Below, in pieces: positions 1 through 8,050 of a DNA stretch of 44,678 nt (position 1 is its first letter; every line of letters begins with the position of its first letter). Both the position numbers and the translations under genes were made by a program. The notes under the pieces are model-generated. The model saw nothing but the letters and a program-made list of their open reading frames with translations. It searched no databases and was not told the DNA's origin. The stretch lies in IMG/VR virus record IMGVR_UViG_3300047552_001845, positions 1 through 44,678 of that record; one strand, written 5' to 3'. The stretch comes from a virus.

Positions 1-210
1 TTCCCAACTAACAAAAGCACCGCGCCCAAGCTCTTTAGCCCGCGCCTGTGCCTCATCTAATTCGTCCTCTGGCCAAGTTTCAGCGTACTTGAGCCAACTA
101 GAGCCGCCAGTAACTGGGCGCCAGTGATCATAGGCCCAAAACATATAGCCTTCATCATAACACTCTCTCATGATTAGAAACACGATTAACTCCCTTCTAC
201 GCTTACTCAT
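1..210 (-). CDS. hypothetical protein, 3' end outside window
   Basis: An open frame of 70 codons runs from an ATG at 208-210 to the window edge without a stop. Its start overlaps the stop of the upstream gene in an ATGAGTAA junction, typical of translational coupling. The sequence begins MSKRRRELIVFLIMREC and continues with aromatic and acidic residues (YMFWAYDHW, WPEDELDEA). A GTG at codon 10, behind a GAAGGGAG Shine-Dalgarno-like stretch, is an alternative start. No family is recognised; the C-terminus is missing. Confidence 0.6.
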   Translation of the reverse strand, partial: MSKRRRELIVFLIMRECYDEGYMFWAYDHWRPVTGGSSWLKYAETWPEDELDEAQARAKELGRGAFVSWE

Positions 211-598
211 TATTAGTGGTATCAGGCGCCTCAATAACAATAAAACGTACTACTACAGGCGCGCGAATTGCTTCCGCATCGAAGTCTAAATCCGCATCAT
301 CAATTACGTGCCTTATGTAGCGGTATTGTTTCGCGGAGAACACGTCCAAAGCCCAGCCAAGAGTAGGCATCTGTTCCCACAATAGCTCGCATTCTTCAAC
401 TGTTAAGAAAGGAAAAGGATCTTCTTCCCAATCAACATTCCTATCCAAGATACAGGCAGCGTGAGCCTGCGTCTCTTCCCTAGCCCGCGATAATCGCTGA
501 GAAAACAAAGACGTAGTAATTTCTACTAAAATCCTTCTATAGACAAAAGGAGTGCCAGAGAGAAAGAAAGCCTCGCCGCTATCGATTAGGTCAGACAT
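203..598 (-). CDS. hypothetical protein
   Basis: This 131-residue protein starts at an ATG preceded by AGGAG at good spacing. It is acidic towards the C-terminus (DDADLDFDAEAI) and rich in aromatic residues, with no signal peptide or membrane segment. It lies in a run of same-strand genes and overlaps the next gene start by eight bases, so it is probably part of one operon with the genes upstream as far as about 4.0 kb. I do not recognise the family. Confidence 0.65.
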   Translation of the reverse strand: MSDLIDSGEAFFLSGTPFVYRRILVEITTSLFSQRLSRAREETQAHAACILDRNVDWEEDPFPFLTVEECELLWEQMPTLGWALDVFSAKQYRYIRHVIDDADLDFDAEAIRAPVVVRFIVIEAPDTTNNE

Positions 599-623
599 CC
601 TAAACTCCTATTAGGAACGTATT

Positions 624-1145
624 CTAAGTGTTCTTCACCACATACCACTTATCGCCATAAGCGTGTCCAGCGGGCGGGTCCACATCGCCATCCCACCTCT
701 GATACGTATCAGAGTCCACAAGCTTAACAATACCCTCTTTCTTATCAGTAGTTCGGCTTAAATAACCGTAACCACCTGGAATCTTAGTAATGATACCAAC
801 AGCAACAGCATAGCCATCTTTATCAGAAGATGCAACAACTAGCGTATTGGTAGAGAGATTCTCTTCGATAAACTTACGAGCATTACGGAGAGCAGTAACA
901 CATTCATTAGCTTTACGAGCTTTCTGAAGAGTTTCTTCTGCTGCCACAGCTTTAGAACGTAATCTATTGCGCTGATATGTAAGTTGTTCGATTTTTTCCT
1001 TTAATGCGCGCAGAGAATCGCTTAGTTGGTCTAAATCTTTCTGACAACTAACGTATTCAGCCTTACAAGGCTCTGCTAAATTATAAGCTTCGGTTAGCTG
1101 TTCAGCTACTGCTTCTTCAGAAAGAAAAATGGGGTTATTGAACAT
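624..1145 (-). CDS. coiled-coil protein, member of a three-gene paralog set
   Basis: The start is placed at the ATG giving MFNNPIF, because AAAGGAGAC lies just upstream; an upstream in-frame ATG has no such site. The 173-residue product has a helical, heptad-rich first half (about residues 15-95) and a beta-rich C-terminal half ending DKWYVVKNT. The two upstream genes share this plan: helices first, then a segment resembling VAVIG..TDIGIL and a final W-[IV]-V-[IV]. I infer tandem duplication and divergence. Function is unknown. Its start overlaps the end of the upstream gene by 11 bases. Confidence 0.65.
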   Translation of the reverse strand: MFNNPIFLSEEAVAEQLTEAYNLAEPCKAEYVSCQKDLDQLSDSLRALKEKIEQLTYQRNRLRSKAVAAEETLQKARKANECVTALRNARKFIEENLSTNTLVVASSDKDGYAVAVGIITKIPGGYGYLSRTTDKKEGIVKLVDSDTYQRWDGDVDPPAGHAYGDKWYVVKNT

Positions 1146-1629
1146 GAGAAGTCTCCTTTGTTTCACCATCTGTTTCAATAACAATCCACCGCTGCCAAGA
1201 ACTCATATCAGAACTATGGTTTGTGCGAACACGCCAAGTACCTTGATAGTGGTGCGCAGCATAGTGAGTGTTATCGATGAGATCCAACAGAATCCTGATA
1301 TTGGAACCAGTACCAGACAAAATACCAATACGAACAGCAAAATCCTCTTCCACTACAACGACTATGCGTTCATCGCTATTGAGAATAAGACAAGAGAAAA
1401 TCCGCGCCACTAAAAGCTTCTTTTCACACTTATCTTTCTCTTTGAGATAAGGCTTTCGCCGCAAAAGAAGATCATCAAGAGCCTCTCTAGCTTGATCTAA
1501 CTTGTCTTCTAGATCCTTTATAAGATCTTTAGTATTTTCTATCTTGCTTTCTATAGAGCTAATTGCCTCTTCATAATAGAAGCGATTTGCTTCAGCTAGC
1601 CCTAACGGTAGAATGTACGAATCAGACAC
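1135..1629 (-). CDS. coiled-coil protein, second paralog of the set
   Basis: I place the start at GTG (VSDSYILPLG) because TGAGGAGAC sits directly upstream and overlaps the end of the preceding gene; an ATG five codons earlier is possible. Residues about 20-80 form a charged coiled coil (SIESKIENTKDLIKDLEDKL). The C-terminal half is beta-rich and ends with QRWIVIETDGE, parallel to VVISFEE in its upstream neighbour. Overlapping starts and stops indicate translational coupling. No function can be assigned. Confidence 0.65.
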   Translation of the reverse strand: MSDSYILPLGLAEANRFYYEEAISSIESKIENTKDLIKDLEDKLDQAREALDDLLLRRKPYLKEKDKCEKKLLVARIFSCLILNSDERIVVVVEEDFAVRIGILSGTGSNIRILLDLIDNTHYAAHHYQGTWRVRTNHSSDMSSWQRWIVIETDGETKETSHVQ

Positions 1630-2122
1630 TGTCAGTCTCCTCAAAACTAATGACTACCCACTTAGTAGTGTCGGAGCCATCAGCTAACGCATACGATCCA
1701 TCTTCTTGGAGTCGCATAACCCAAGATCTCATGTCTTCGGGATCTTTGTAAGAAGTTATCCAAGCCGAATCATCCAGACACCCAGTCTTCTTATCTAAAA
1801 TACCAATGTCAGTAGCCTTACCATTCGCGCCAATAACAGCCACGTACTGCTGATCGTCTCTAATAGCGTCGAAAGCGCGCTCAAAGGCACAAGCACAGTA
1901 ATAGTCATTGTCAGCTTCTACTAAATCTTCAGCCCACATAGGAGCTGCTTGAAGCGCATTTCTTAGAAGATATCTGGCTTCTTCTAGCTGTTGTTCTAAG
2001 TAAGAAACTAATATTTTGCCGCTAACAATATCTGCTTCAGTTCGAGACACGTTAGCTTCTCCCTTAATCTTGCGCCGAAGCGCCCACGCTCTATCGACAA
2101 CAACATCTTTTACTTTGATCAT
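1622..2122 (-). CDS. coiled-coil protein, third paralog of the set
   Basis: The start is taken at MIKVKDVVVDRAW, preceded by AAGGAGAG; the longer frame upstream lacks a ribosome site and overlaps the neighbouring gene. The 166-residue protein has an N-terminal helical region (SYLEQQLEEARYLLRN) and a C-terminal beta domain with VAVIGANGKATDIGILDKK and a closing KWVVISFEE. Segment order matches the next two genes, so the three arose by duplication. No catalytic motif is visible. Confidence 0.65.
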   Translation of the reverse strand: MIKVKDVVVDRAWALRRKIKGEANVSRTEADIVSGKILVSYLEQQLEEARYLLRNALQAAPMWAEDLVEADNDYYCACAFERAFDAIRDDQQYVAVIGANGKATDIGILDKKTGCLDDSAWITSYKDPEDMRSWVMRLQEDGSYALADGSDTTKWVVISFEETDSV

Positions 2123-2123
2123 A

Positions 2124-2435
2124 CTATGAACTCTCCTTTTCGTTAACCCATAGACAGATTTGAGGTAGAATACAGTACACATCTTCCCCAGGTAAGATCC
2201 CGCAGCCTGGCGCAAGCATATTGAGCATAACTTGGCCACCATTTACTGGCCCAATAAGCGTACCTCGCCATGGCAGTAAATGAGGAATCTCCATAGCGTC
2301 AATTGCATCAAGTGGCTCAACTAGTATTCCCCAGCCACTAAGTTTAAGAGCTTCATTCTCGTAATAGCAACGAGTACCGAGAGGGGCCGGCCAAACCTTA
2401 TCAAGACGTGTCATATTATTAGTATTATTAATCAT
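2124..2435 (-). CDS. hypothetical protein
   Basis: A 103-residue protein starting MINNTNNMTRLDKVWPAP behind AAGGAG. It is rich in Gly, Pro and hydrophobics (LPWRGTLIGPVNGGQVML) and may be a small beta-barrel-like domain, but no family is recognised. It ends one base before the start of the downstream paralog gene, so the two are very probably co-transcribed. Confidence 0.6.
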   Translation of the reverse strand: MINNTNNMTRLDKVWPAPLGTRCYYENEALKLSGWGILVEPLDAIDAMEIPHLLPWRGTLIGPVNGGQVMLNMLAPGCGILPGEDVYCILPQICLWVNEKESS

Positions 2436-2447
2436 TATGATAACTCC

Positions 2448-2939
2448 TTAAACAACTACGTTAAGCAAATAGTCAGAAAGACGGTTGCGACGCTCGCGGA
2501 TTATTGAAATACACTGTTTCTCAAGTGATGGACGCTCGTCCGGGTCGATCTTAACATCCACAATCTCATCATGGATATCACCCAGATCATTACAATAGAT
2601 GATGATGTAGTTAGCATTAGCCTTGCACCAGTACTCAGTACCTTCCATACGAATATCAAAAGCGTTAGGATCGCCCCAATTCCCACAGCCACTAGTGACC
2701 CACCCCTCGTACTCGCGCTCCAGGAATTCCTTAGCTTCATCCCGAGAACGCGGAGCGTAGCGATACGAGGCAAGAATACGATTAAAAAGACCGTATACAT
2801 TAGGGAGATAGATAGAGCTGTTAAAGAAGACGCCTCGCTGCTCTACTACTAATAGGCGGTTACCGACGCGACACGAAGACCCGCCATCCGCATTGTCATG
2901 CCAATCAAAAGTAGTACGAGTAGAGCTGTTGTCGTTCAT
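2448..2939 (-). CDS. hypothetical protein
   Basis: A 163-residue protein starting MNDNSSTRTTFDWHDN. The ribosome site is weak. The central part is rich in Tyr and Trp (EGTEYWCKANANYIIIYCNDLGD) and the C-terminus is basic and helical. It lies in the same operon-like array as its neighbours. No known motif. Confidence 0.6.
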   Translation of the reverse strand: MNDNSSTRTTFDWHDNADGGSSCRVGNRLLVVEQRGVFFNSSIYLPNVYGLFNRILASYRYAPRSRDEAKEFLEREYEGWVTSGCGNWGDPNAFDIRMEGTEYWCKANANYIIIYCNDLGDIHDEIVDVKIDPDERPSLEKQCISIIRERRNRLSDYLLNVVV

Positions 2940-2953
2940 AATCGCGGCTCACT

Positions 2954-2986
2954 AGGGTTAGTTAGAAGAAAGGGTTAGTTAGAAGA
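2954..2986. repeat. 16-bp direct repeat
   Basis: The sequence AGGGTTAGTTAGAAGA occurs twice (2954-2969 and 2971-2986). The second copy covers the stop codon of the gene ending at 2979. It could reflect slippage or a recent small duplication. Confidence 0.8.
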
Positions 2987-4034
2987 TAATGGGATCTTTG
3001 ACACGGGAAGGCAAGCTGACGCCCTTCCGAACCAAAGAATGAAAATCGAACATAATAGTAACAAGGAAGAGAAAAACCTTGGAATGAAGAGGATTGAGTT
3101 TGCGCCGCCTAACCTTACGCTCTTCATTCGTAGAGCGGTTCTTCTCATAAGTAAAGAGAGTACTGGGGAGCGTCTTAGGTTCCACCTTATAACGCCGCCA
3201 AAGCTCACGCAACCAAAGCTCAATATGTTCGACAGTGTTATTATTATTAGCCTCTAACAAGAGAGGCCGCGCAATCTTAATCTTCTTAGTATAAGAGACC
3301 TGGCGATGCTCCATTACACGTTCCATAGTGGTTCGGTCAGTCACTTCTACAAGCTTGCTAATGTAACGAACCGGCGAATTCGATTTATTGATGGAGTCAG
3401 TCTCACGCTGCAGGTACTTGTTAACGTAGTAACTAACAGTAAACGTGCTCCAGCGACCATCATAGACGGAATCAGGACACGCCAACGGAAGCGCCATATT
3501 AAAGAAACGCGCCATAGAAACGAAATCAGGATCCTTAATGAACGCCTGTTGCTCCTGATAAGAAGAGACAAAACCAGATTGTGGATTAGAAGTATAGCGC
3601 GGGCGCCAATAATAACCATCAATCCCACTAATGTGTTGGACGGAGTGCCGACCAGCCAATCCTCCCTTAAGAATTCCTCTCATAAAGGCTAACCTGGACT
3701 CAATAGGAAGCTTAAAAGCATACTTATGAGTCTGAGCCCACCGGATCAAAGCAGAGCTATGATCGTAGTCGCGGCGATCACTAACAAACTGTCTGATCTT
3801 AATACGATAGTGGCGAGAATCACCAAGCTCCAACTCACAATCTTCACCACTAATAACGTATGAGTTGAGATTACGCCGCGCCTTAGCACGCTCATTAGAA
3901 TGAAGAGCGGCTCGATCCTTAGCGGCATTGCGAGCCTTGTTACGCTTCGCAGGAAGAATCGAACGACGAATCGAACGAATCTTCTCGGAGTAGGGGTCGC
4001 GGCGAAAACCAAAAACCTCGTCTTTACTAAGCAT
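2979..4034 (-). CDS. hypothetical basic protein, 351 residues
   Basis: The largest gene of the left block starts MLSKDEVFGF behind AGGAGC. The first 60 residues are strongly basic (RSIRRSILPAKRNKARNAAKDR), suggesting nucleic-acid contact, though I see no defined DNA-binding fold. The middle has an aromatic-rich stretch (GIDGYYWRPRY). The C-terminus is again basic, followed by a hydrophobic segment (SKVFLFLVTIMFDF). It is the first gene of a probable operon running left to position 1. Function unknown. Confidence 0.65.
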   Translation of the reverse strand: MLSKDEVFGFRRDPYSEKIRSIRRSILPAKRNKARNAAKDRAALHSNERAKARRNLNSYVISGEDCELELGDSRHYRIKIRQFVSDRRDYDHSSALIRWAQTHKYAFKLPIESRLAFMRGILKGGLAGRHSVQHISGIDGYYWRPRYTSNPQSGFVSSYQEQQAFIKDPDFVSMARFFNMALPLACPDSVYDGRWSTFTVSYYVNKYLQRETDSINKSNSPVRYISKLVEVTDRTTMERVMEHRQVSYTKKIKIARPLLLEANNNNTVEHIELWLRELWRRYKVEPKTLPSTLFTYEKNRSTNEERKVRRRKLNPLHSKVFLFLVTIMFDFHSLVRKGVSLPSRVKDPIIF

Positions 4035-4050
4035 AAGTAAATGCTCCTAA

Positions 4051-4080
4051 GAAAAAAGAAGGAGGACTTTCGCCCTCTAT
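4051..4080 (-). terminator. intrinsic terminator
   Basis: Read on the minus strand, AGGGC-GAAA-GTCCT forms a GNRA-capped hairpin followed by CTTCTTTTTT. It closes the unit encoding the 82-residue protein. Confidence 0.65.
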
Positions 4081-4107
4081 GTAGTGTACGTAGTGTACGT
4101 AGTGTAC

Positions 4108-4356
4108 CTAACAGAACCGCTTCGTCTGCCCGCCCTGAAGACGAATCCAGTTAGATGTTATATGCGGCATATCAGAGACAGGAATACCGACTTCCGCCAG
4201 TTGTTCTCCAACGTACTGGTACGTATTCCAGTTAGAATGATAAGCGAGCTGCCGCCACAGCCGGTTAGAAAGCCGAGGCAAGCGCTTCTGCTTGCTTGTG
4301 TTGATGCGAAAACCATAGCCGAAAGGTTGCGGACTCTCGTACGTAGAAAGCGACAT
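4108..4356 (-). CDS. hypothetical protein, 82 residues
   Basis: MSLSTYESPQPFGYGF begins 7 bases after the GGAGG of the first copy of the recurring promoter/RBS element. The protein is rich in Arg, Asn and Trp (RLPRLSNRLWRQLAYHSNWN) with no recognisable motif. It forms its own transcription unit, with a terminator at 4051-4080. Confidence 0.6.
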   Translation of the reverse strand: MSLSTYESPQPFGYGFRINTSKQKRLPRLSNRLWRQLAYHSNWNTYQYVGEQLAEVGIPVSDMPHITSNWIRLQGGQTKRFC

Positions 4357-4363
4357 TCTGACA

Positions 4364-4383
4364 CCTCCAATATCTATAATAAC
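4364..4383 (-). promoter_or_regulatory. recurring promoter/RBS element, copy 1
   Basis: Minus-strand core TATTATAGATATTGGAGG precedes the gene starting at 4356. Confidence 0.7.
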
Positions 4384-4392
4384 AATAATAAG

Positions 4393-4422
4393 AGAAAAAG
4401 AAGGGGGGGATAAAATCCCTCT
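4393..4422 (-). terminator. intrinsic terminator
   Basis: GGGATTTTATCCC hairpin followed by CCCCTTCTTTTTC, closing the zinc-ribbon gene unit. Confidence 0.55.
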
Positions 4423-4436
4423 TCAAAGTTACCCTC

Positions 4437-4637
4437 CTACCAGCCTTGATTTTCCTTCCAAAATCTATCAGAGATCGGTCCATGACGAAGAGAAGCCCAC
4501 TCGCTTATCAAAGAAGATTCTTCTAACTCCTCCTTTTCACGACGTTTCCGGGACACCAGTTCAGCTATCTCCTCGCAATTTTTACTGCAGAAGTTTTCTC
4601 CGGTCGGAAGGGAAAGACCACATCCAGGGCAACGCAT
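4437..4637 (-). CDS. zinc-ribbon-like microprotein
   Basis: MRCPGCGLSLPTGENFCSKNC: two Cys pairs, CPGC and CSKNC, in the first 20 residues form a plausible treble-clef or zinc-ribbon knuckle. They are followed by a charged helix (EEIAELVSRKRREKEELEE). The 66-residue start is set by the GGAGG of promoter copy 2; upstream in-frame codons overlap that element. Similar Cys-pair microproteins recur in later units (5333, 13082, 14863, 15979). Role unknown; binding to a protein or nucleic acid is possible. Confidence 0.65.
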   Translation of the reverse strand: MRCPGCGLSLPTGENFCSKNCEEIAELVSRKRREKEELEESSLISEWASLRHGPISDRFWKENQGW

Positions 4638-4642
4638 TCTTA

Positions 4643-4662
4643 CCTCCACTATCTAAAGTAAT
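4643..4662 (-). promoter_or_regulatory. recurring promoter/RBS element, copy 2
   Basis: Variant ATTACTTTAGATAGTGGAGG, upstream of the start at 4637. Confidence 0.6.
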
Positions 4663-4694
4663 AATAAGAGAGGGCGCGCTTCGGCGCGCCCACT
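4663..4694 (-). terminator. intrinsic terminator
   Basis: GGGCGCGC-CGAA-GCGCGCCC hairpin followed by TCTCTTATTATT; it directly abuts promoter copy 2. Confidence 0.8.
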
Positions 4695-4704
4695 CTAACT
4701 CTCC

Positions 4705-5271
4705 TTAACCCAGTAAAAGCTCCCGCACACGCTTATCGCCAAGTAAACATGCAGCACGATCAGTAGCCCAACTGACTTGCACAACCGTCCCACCAGCTGC
4801 AGAGGCCGCTACATTGGCTGCCATCCAAGTGACATAGCCAGAGTCCCTCCACGCCTCGTCTTTGGCATCAGCCGCAGCAATAGCCATTAGGGTGGTGATG
4901 GGCTTTCTGTGTTCCATAGCTATTGCTATCCCATAGATACGTGGATCAACCTTACCGCCTTCCTTTTCTACTTCCGCAAAGCACGCATTGAGGATGCGTA
5001 CTATGGCCATGCAGAGGCTCGGCTGATCGAAGTGGTACAAAGCCCAAGCGAGGTCAGACGTAGTAGCGCTGTACGTGTCGTCGTCATCTGCACGTAACAG
5101 TTCCGACCACTCGCGGAACGTTAGTCCGTCTTCAGATTGCGGAGAGCGCCCTAAATAGGCAGTCATGTCATCGAGGCGACGAGGAAGATCGGACGCCCGA
5201 GCCTTTTGTAGCATCTCAACAGTGATGAAGAGAAGGTCTACGCTTTGAGAATCTGTGTTTGTTTGTTGCAT
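4705..5271 (-). CDS. hypothetical protein, 188 residues
   Basis: Starts MQQTNTDSQSVDLLF nine bases after GGAGG of promoter copy 3. Mostly helical, Ala-rich and acidic (LLRADDDDTYSA; VAASAAGGTVVQVSW), with no Cys knuckle or clear membrane segment. A strong terminator follows at 4663-4694, so it is a single-gene unit. Family not recognised. Confidence 0.65.
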   Translation of the reverse strand: MQQTNTDSQSVDLLFITVEMLQKARASDLPRRLDDMTAYLGRSPQSEDGLTFREWSELLRADDDDTYSATTSDLAWALYHFDQPSLCMAIVRILNACFAEVEKEGGKVDPRIYGIAIAMEHRKPITTLMAIAAADAKDEAWRDSGYVTWMAANVAASAAGGTVVQVSWATDRAACLLGDKRVRELLLG

Positions 5272-5280
5272 ACGTATGTG

Positions 5281-5300
5281 CCTCCACTATCTAAAATAAA
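5281..5300 (-). promoter_or_regulatory. recurring promoter/RBS element, copy 3
   Basis: Variant TTTATTTTAGATAGTGGAGG; serves the gene starting at 5271. Confidence 0.7.
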
Positions 5301-5323
5301 AGATAGGGCGCCGAAGCGCCCCC
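5297..5323 (-). terminator. UUCG-loop intrinsic terminator
   Basis: GGGGCGC-TTCG-GCGCCC followed by TATCTTTTATTT. Its U-tract is also the T-rich start of promoter copy 3. Confidence 0.8.
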
Positions 5324-5332
5324 CATCCATAA

Positions 5333-5518
5333 CTAGGATTTCTCTTCTTCTGCCGCCGCTTCTTCAGTTGCAGGCTTGTTATTAGTAGCGGGCGCTCGTC
5401 GTTGATCGCAAGGGATACACATACCACAAAGGTGTGTGGTGACTTCCTTACAGTCTTCGCAGAGCGCTTCCCAGCTGTTGGAGTGGAGTTCGGGACGATA
5501 GACCCATGGCGTTTCCAT
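5333..5518 (-). CDS. zinc-ribbon-like microprotein
   Basis: Start METPWVYRPE is chosen from the GGAGG of promoter copy 4; the longer upstream frame crosses the promoter. Two Cys pairs (CEDC, CGMCIPC) at about residues 20-37 suggest one zinc site. The tail is acidic and Ala-rich (NNKPATEEAAAEEEKS). 61 residues, its own unit with terminator at 5297-5323. Role unknown. Confidence 0.65.
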   Translation of the reverse strand: METPWVYRPELHSNSWEALCEDCKEVTTHLCGMCIPCDQRRAPATNNKPATEEAAAEEEKS

Positions 5519-5528
5519 ACGTGATGTG

Positions 5529-5548
5529 CCTCCAATGTATAAGGTAAA
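5529..5548 (-). promoter_or_regulatory. recurring promoter/RBS element, copy 4 (divergent)
   Basis: TTTACCTTATACATTGGAGG, upstream of the start at 5518. Confidence 0.55.
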
Positions 5549-5652
5549 AAAACAAAGGTGCTTTCTTTGCCACCACCGTACTGGCCATTCCAGCAACAAA
5601 AAACCAAACCAAAAAACTAATAACCAAACTAACAAACTAAACTAATAAGAAA

Positions 5653-5686
5653 TAAAAAGGAGACCGCACGATAGCACGGTCTCCGT
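5653..5686 (-). terminator. strong intrinsic terminator
   Basis: GGAGACCG...CGGTCTCC hairpin followed by TTTTTATTTC. No gene precedes it, which implies that some minus-strand RNA arises in the geneless stretch to its right. Confidence 0.75.
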
Positions 5687-6058
5687 ATTAAGCAATTACT
5701 AAGAGAGTAATTAGGAACATCTTAAAAGCCAGTTAGGAACGGTTCTTAGAGCGAAGTGTTATATGTAGTAAGAGATTTTAGGGGGCGGGCGGCGCCAAAC
5801 TAAACCAAATACTACGTTTCTTAGAAGAAATCTATCTCCTCTACAATAACAGTAAAGGAAACAGACTAAGAGTTTAGAAAAGGTTTGGTAGCATGTTGTC
5901 AGTGCTAGCGTTTAGAAAAGGTGTCGGTATTTGGAAACGCATCGGTGCTTAGAACGGTGTTGTCGGTGCTTTGTCGGTGCTAGCAGTGCTTAGAAACGTG
6001 TTAGCGGTGCTAGCGGTGCTTTGGACCACGCACGACCCTCACACATTAACCTAATTAG

Positions 6059-6084
6059 AACCTTCTATTATTATAGGAGAAGGT
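6059..6084 (-). promoter_or_regulatory. hairpin with promoter-like core
   Basis: AACCTTCT...AGAAGGTT forms an 8-bp inverted repeat. On the minus strand its centre reads CCTATAATAATAGAAGG, resembling the recurring element. It could start the RNA ended by the terminator at 5653-5686. Confidence 0.35.
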
Positions 6085-7108
6085 TTAGTTTTAGGTTCCT
6101 TAGTTCGGGGTCAGTGGAAAGTTAGAGCAGCTCCTGAGCCGCTCAACAAACCTCTTTAACCATTCTGATAACGCTTTCTAAACATCAAATACTTTTATAG
6201 GTGTTTTTAGAACGAAATCAATAGTAATGATGATAAAAAAGCGCAACTCACTGAGGGTGAAAGGAAAAGGCAGCTTTAACCTAGTATTAGATTAGTATTA
6301 GATAAGTGGCGCCCATCTCCACCATCGTCAATGGGCTATCTCCGCGTACCACTAAATGCTGCGTAGGGGTAAAAACACATGAATTAAAATATAGGGCATC
6401 ACCTCCATGGGTGGCATTTCCATCTTAATGAGGTTTAGTACCAAAGAAACTACATTATCAAAGAAAAGGCAAAAAAAGGTATCTTAGTAAGGGTGGCGAA
6501 GCACAGACGGGCGCGGCACCTAATAAAATTCATAAATGGTTTCGTAGGCGTTTTTAGAACGAAATGTGGTTAGGCTTTCGATTCTTAGTAATGTCCCACT
6601 ACGCTCAGAGCTCGCCTAATGCGGCTCGCTCTTCGCTGCTCAGTACGTTACGCTGTTAGCTTTAGTACGAAAGGTTTCCATTATGGGGATTGTTAGGTTA
6701 TTAGGTGCCGCCGCGCTTCGCTACGTACGAGCTTAGTACGCAGTACGAGCTTAGCACGAGTGCGGTTCTTAGTACGGGGGTACGTTCTTAGTACGCTGTA
6801 CGAGCTTAGTACGAGTGATAGCTTCGGCGCCAAACCCTTATCTTCCCACTAACGGAAAAACAATTACCATCCACTACGTTCTCAGCTTCGCCGGATTACG
6901 GCTCGCTGTTCACTGCTAAAACGTTCGCGCCCCCACTTATTAGCGTAGATGCTACTAAGCGTACACGTACTGAAGTGCCGCTATTAGTATTTATCTGCTC
7001 CTACTATATAAGACGAGATTTTTTTCCCAGTGTGGTATATTTTCTGAAAATTTTTGAAAATAATTTCTGAGGCGCTGGACACCACAGATGCGCGCTATAG
7101 TACATAAT

Positions 7109-7150
7109 ACAAAAGGCCGGTCAGATCTCACCCTGACCAGCCCTTTTAAA
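7109..7150. terminator. possible bidirectional terminator
   Basis: AAAAGG..GGTCAG-loop-CTGACC..CCTTTT inverted repeat with A- and T-flanks, just upstream of the plus-strand sigma-like gene. It may instead be a leader structure of that gene. Confidence 0.5.
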
Positions 7151-7179
7151 CATGAACCCCTAACCGCTCTGAGGTTCCA

Positions 7180-7893
7180 ATGTCTGAACCGTATATTAGG
7201 CCCGCCCGCGCCATCAGTCAATACTACACGAAGAGAATTAAAGAATCGTCTCTAAAGCCTATTAGTAGGCCAAGGAACAAAAGAGAAGCTCTTATTCTAA
7301 AGTTATACGAGTACGTTGTAAGAGACTATTCGCTATTACTACGTGCTATTAGACCAATAACAATAAAAGCGGCTAATGCGATCGGCGCCATTCACAGGTC
7401 TTTAAAAAGAACTACTGCTGACGGACGTAGAGAGATAGTTGATCAATTCCTCTCTGATAGAGGAATAATGCTTTTAGATCAATACGCCCCCACGTACTCA
7501 GTACGTTTCTATTTCTTCTTAACGTGTTTTCTTAACTGGAAGAAAGACGCATACAGATACGCTACCACCAAGCAACAGCGCTTTGAAGAAGCAATCGTCT
7601 CAATGGGAAACGAGTTTAACGAAGTGGTGGCCGCATACGATAATAATAATATTTATGTTCACGAAGCTGAGCTAACTGCCGAGGTAAAGCTAATGTCTAC
7701 TACCGCCGCCTTTCACACGTATTGCCAAACCCTAAGAGAACTAGATCGTCTTCTACTAGAAGCTTCTTTACTTAAAGGTATGACTTCTGAACAGATAGCC
7801 GAGATTATAGATTGGGATCCGTCCTCTGTACGTCATCGAAAAGCAAAGCTAATGAAGGATTTCCGCGCTTCGCTAACCATGAGTGATTGTTAA
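7180..7893 (+). CDS. putative sigma-factor-like regulator
   Basis: A 237-residue basic protein, the only plus-strand gene in the left half. Residues about 187-232 (LDRLLLEASLLKGMTSEQIA, then IIDWDPSSVRHRKAKLMKDF) fit the helix-turn-helix of sigma70 region 4 in ECF or phage sigma factors: a helix, G-[MLS]-[TS]-x-x-x-I-A-E-I, a turn, and a recognition helix starting SSVRHRKAKLM. The N-terminal 180 residues are helical and basic but no region 2 signature is obvious. The gene stands alone between two geneless stretches. I infer that it may direct transcription from the 37 recurring elements or the late repeats. It could instead be an ordinary HTH regulator. Confidence 0.55.
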   Translation: MSEPYIRPARAISQYYTKRIKESSLKPISRPRNKREALILKLYEYVVRDYSLLLRAIRPITIKAANAIGAIHRSLKRTTADGRREIVDQFLSDRGIMLLDQYAPTYSVRFYFFLTCFLNWKKDAYRYATTKQQRFEEAIVSMGNEFNEVVAAYDNNNIYVHEAELTAEVKLMSTTAAFHTYCQTLRELDRLLLEASLLKGMTSEQIAEIIDWDPSSVRHRKAKLMKDFRASLTMSDC

Positions 7894-7937
7894 GAACCGT
7901 ACTTAGAACAAAGAACCGTACTTAAGAACCGTACTTA
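7892..7937. repeat. three copies of a 14-bp repeat
   Basis: AAGAACCGTACTTA occurs at 7892-7905, 7911-7924 and 7924-7937, immediately after the stop of the sigma-like gene. The unit contains the palindrome GTAC. It may be a protein-binding site. Confidence 0.8.
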
Positions 7938-8050
7938 ATTTCAGTCCCCTTAGTATGGCGTTTACGCACGCAGTACTGACAAAAAACCTAATAAAAAAAT
8001 AATAACTAATACTAATAAGAGAAGAAGAAAACAAACTAAGGAGTAATGGG

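Larger units (their letters stand above)
5690..7170. other. geneless repeat-rich region
   Basis: About 1.5 kb without a convincing open frame. Short repeats visible: TCGGTGCTAGC-like units at about 5900-6020; a near-perfect direct repeat AGGYGTTTTTAGAACGAAAT at about 6198-6217 and 6546-6565; and CTTAGTACGAGC / GTACGAGCTTAGTACG units at about 6720-6820. A terminator lies at each end. This could be an origin, a control region or a noncoding RNA locus; I cannot decide which. Confidence 0.6.
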
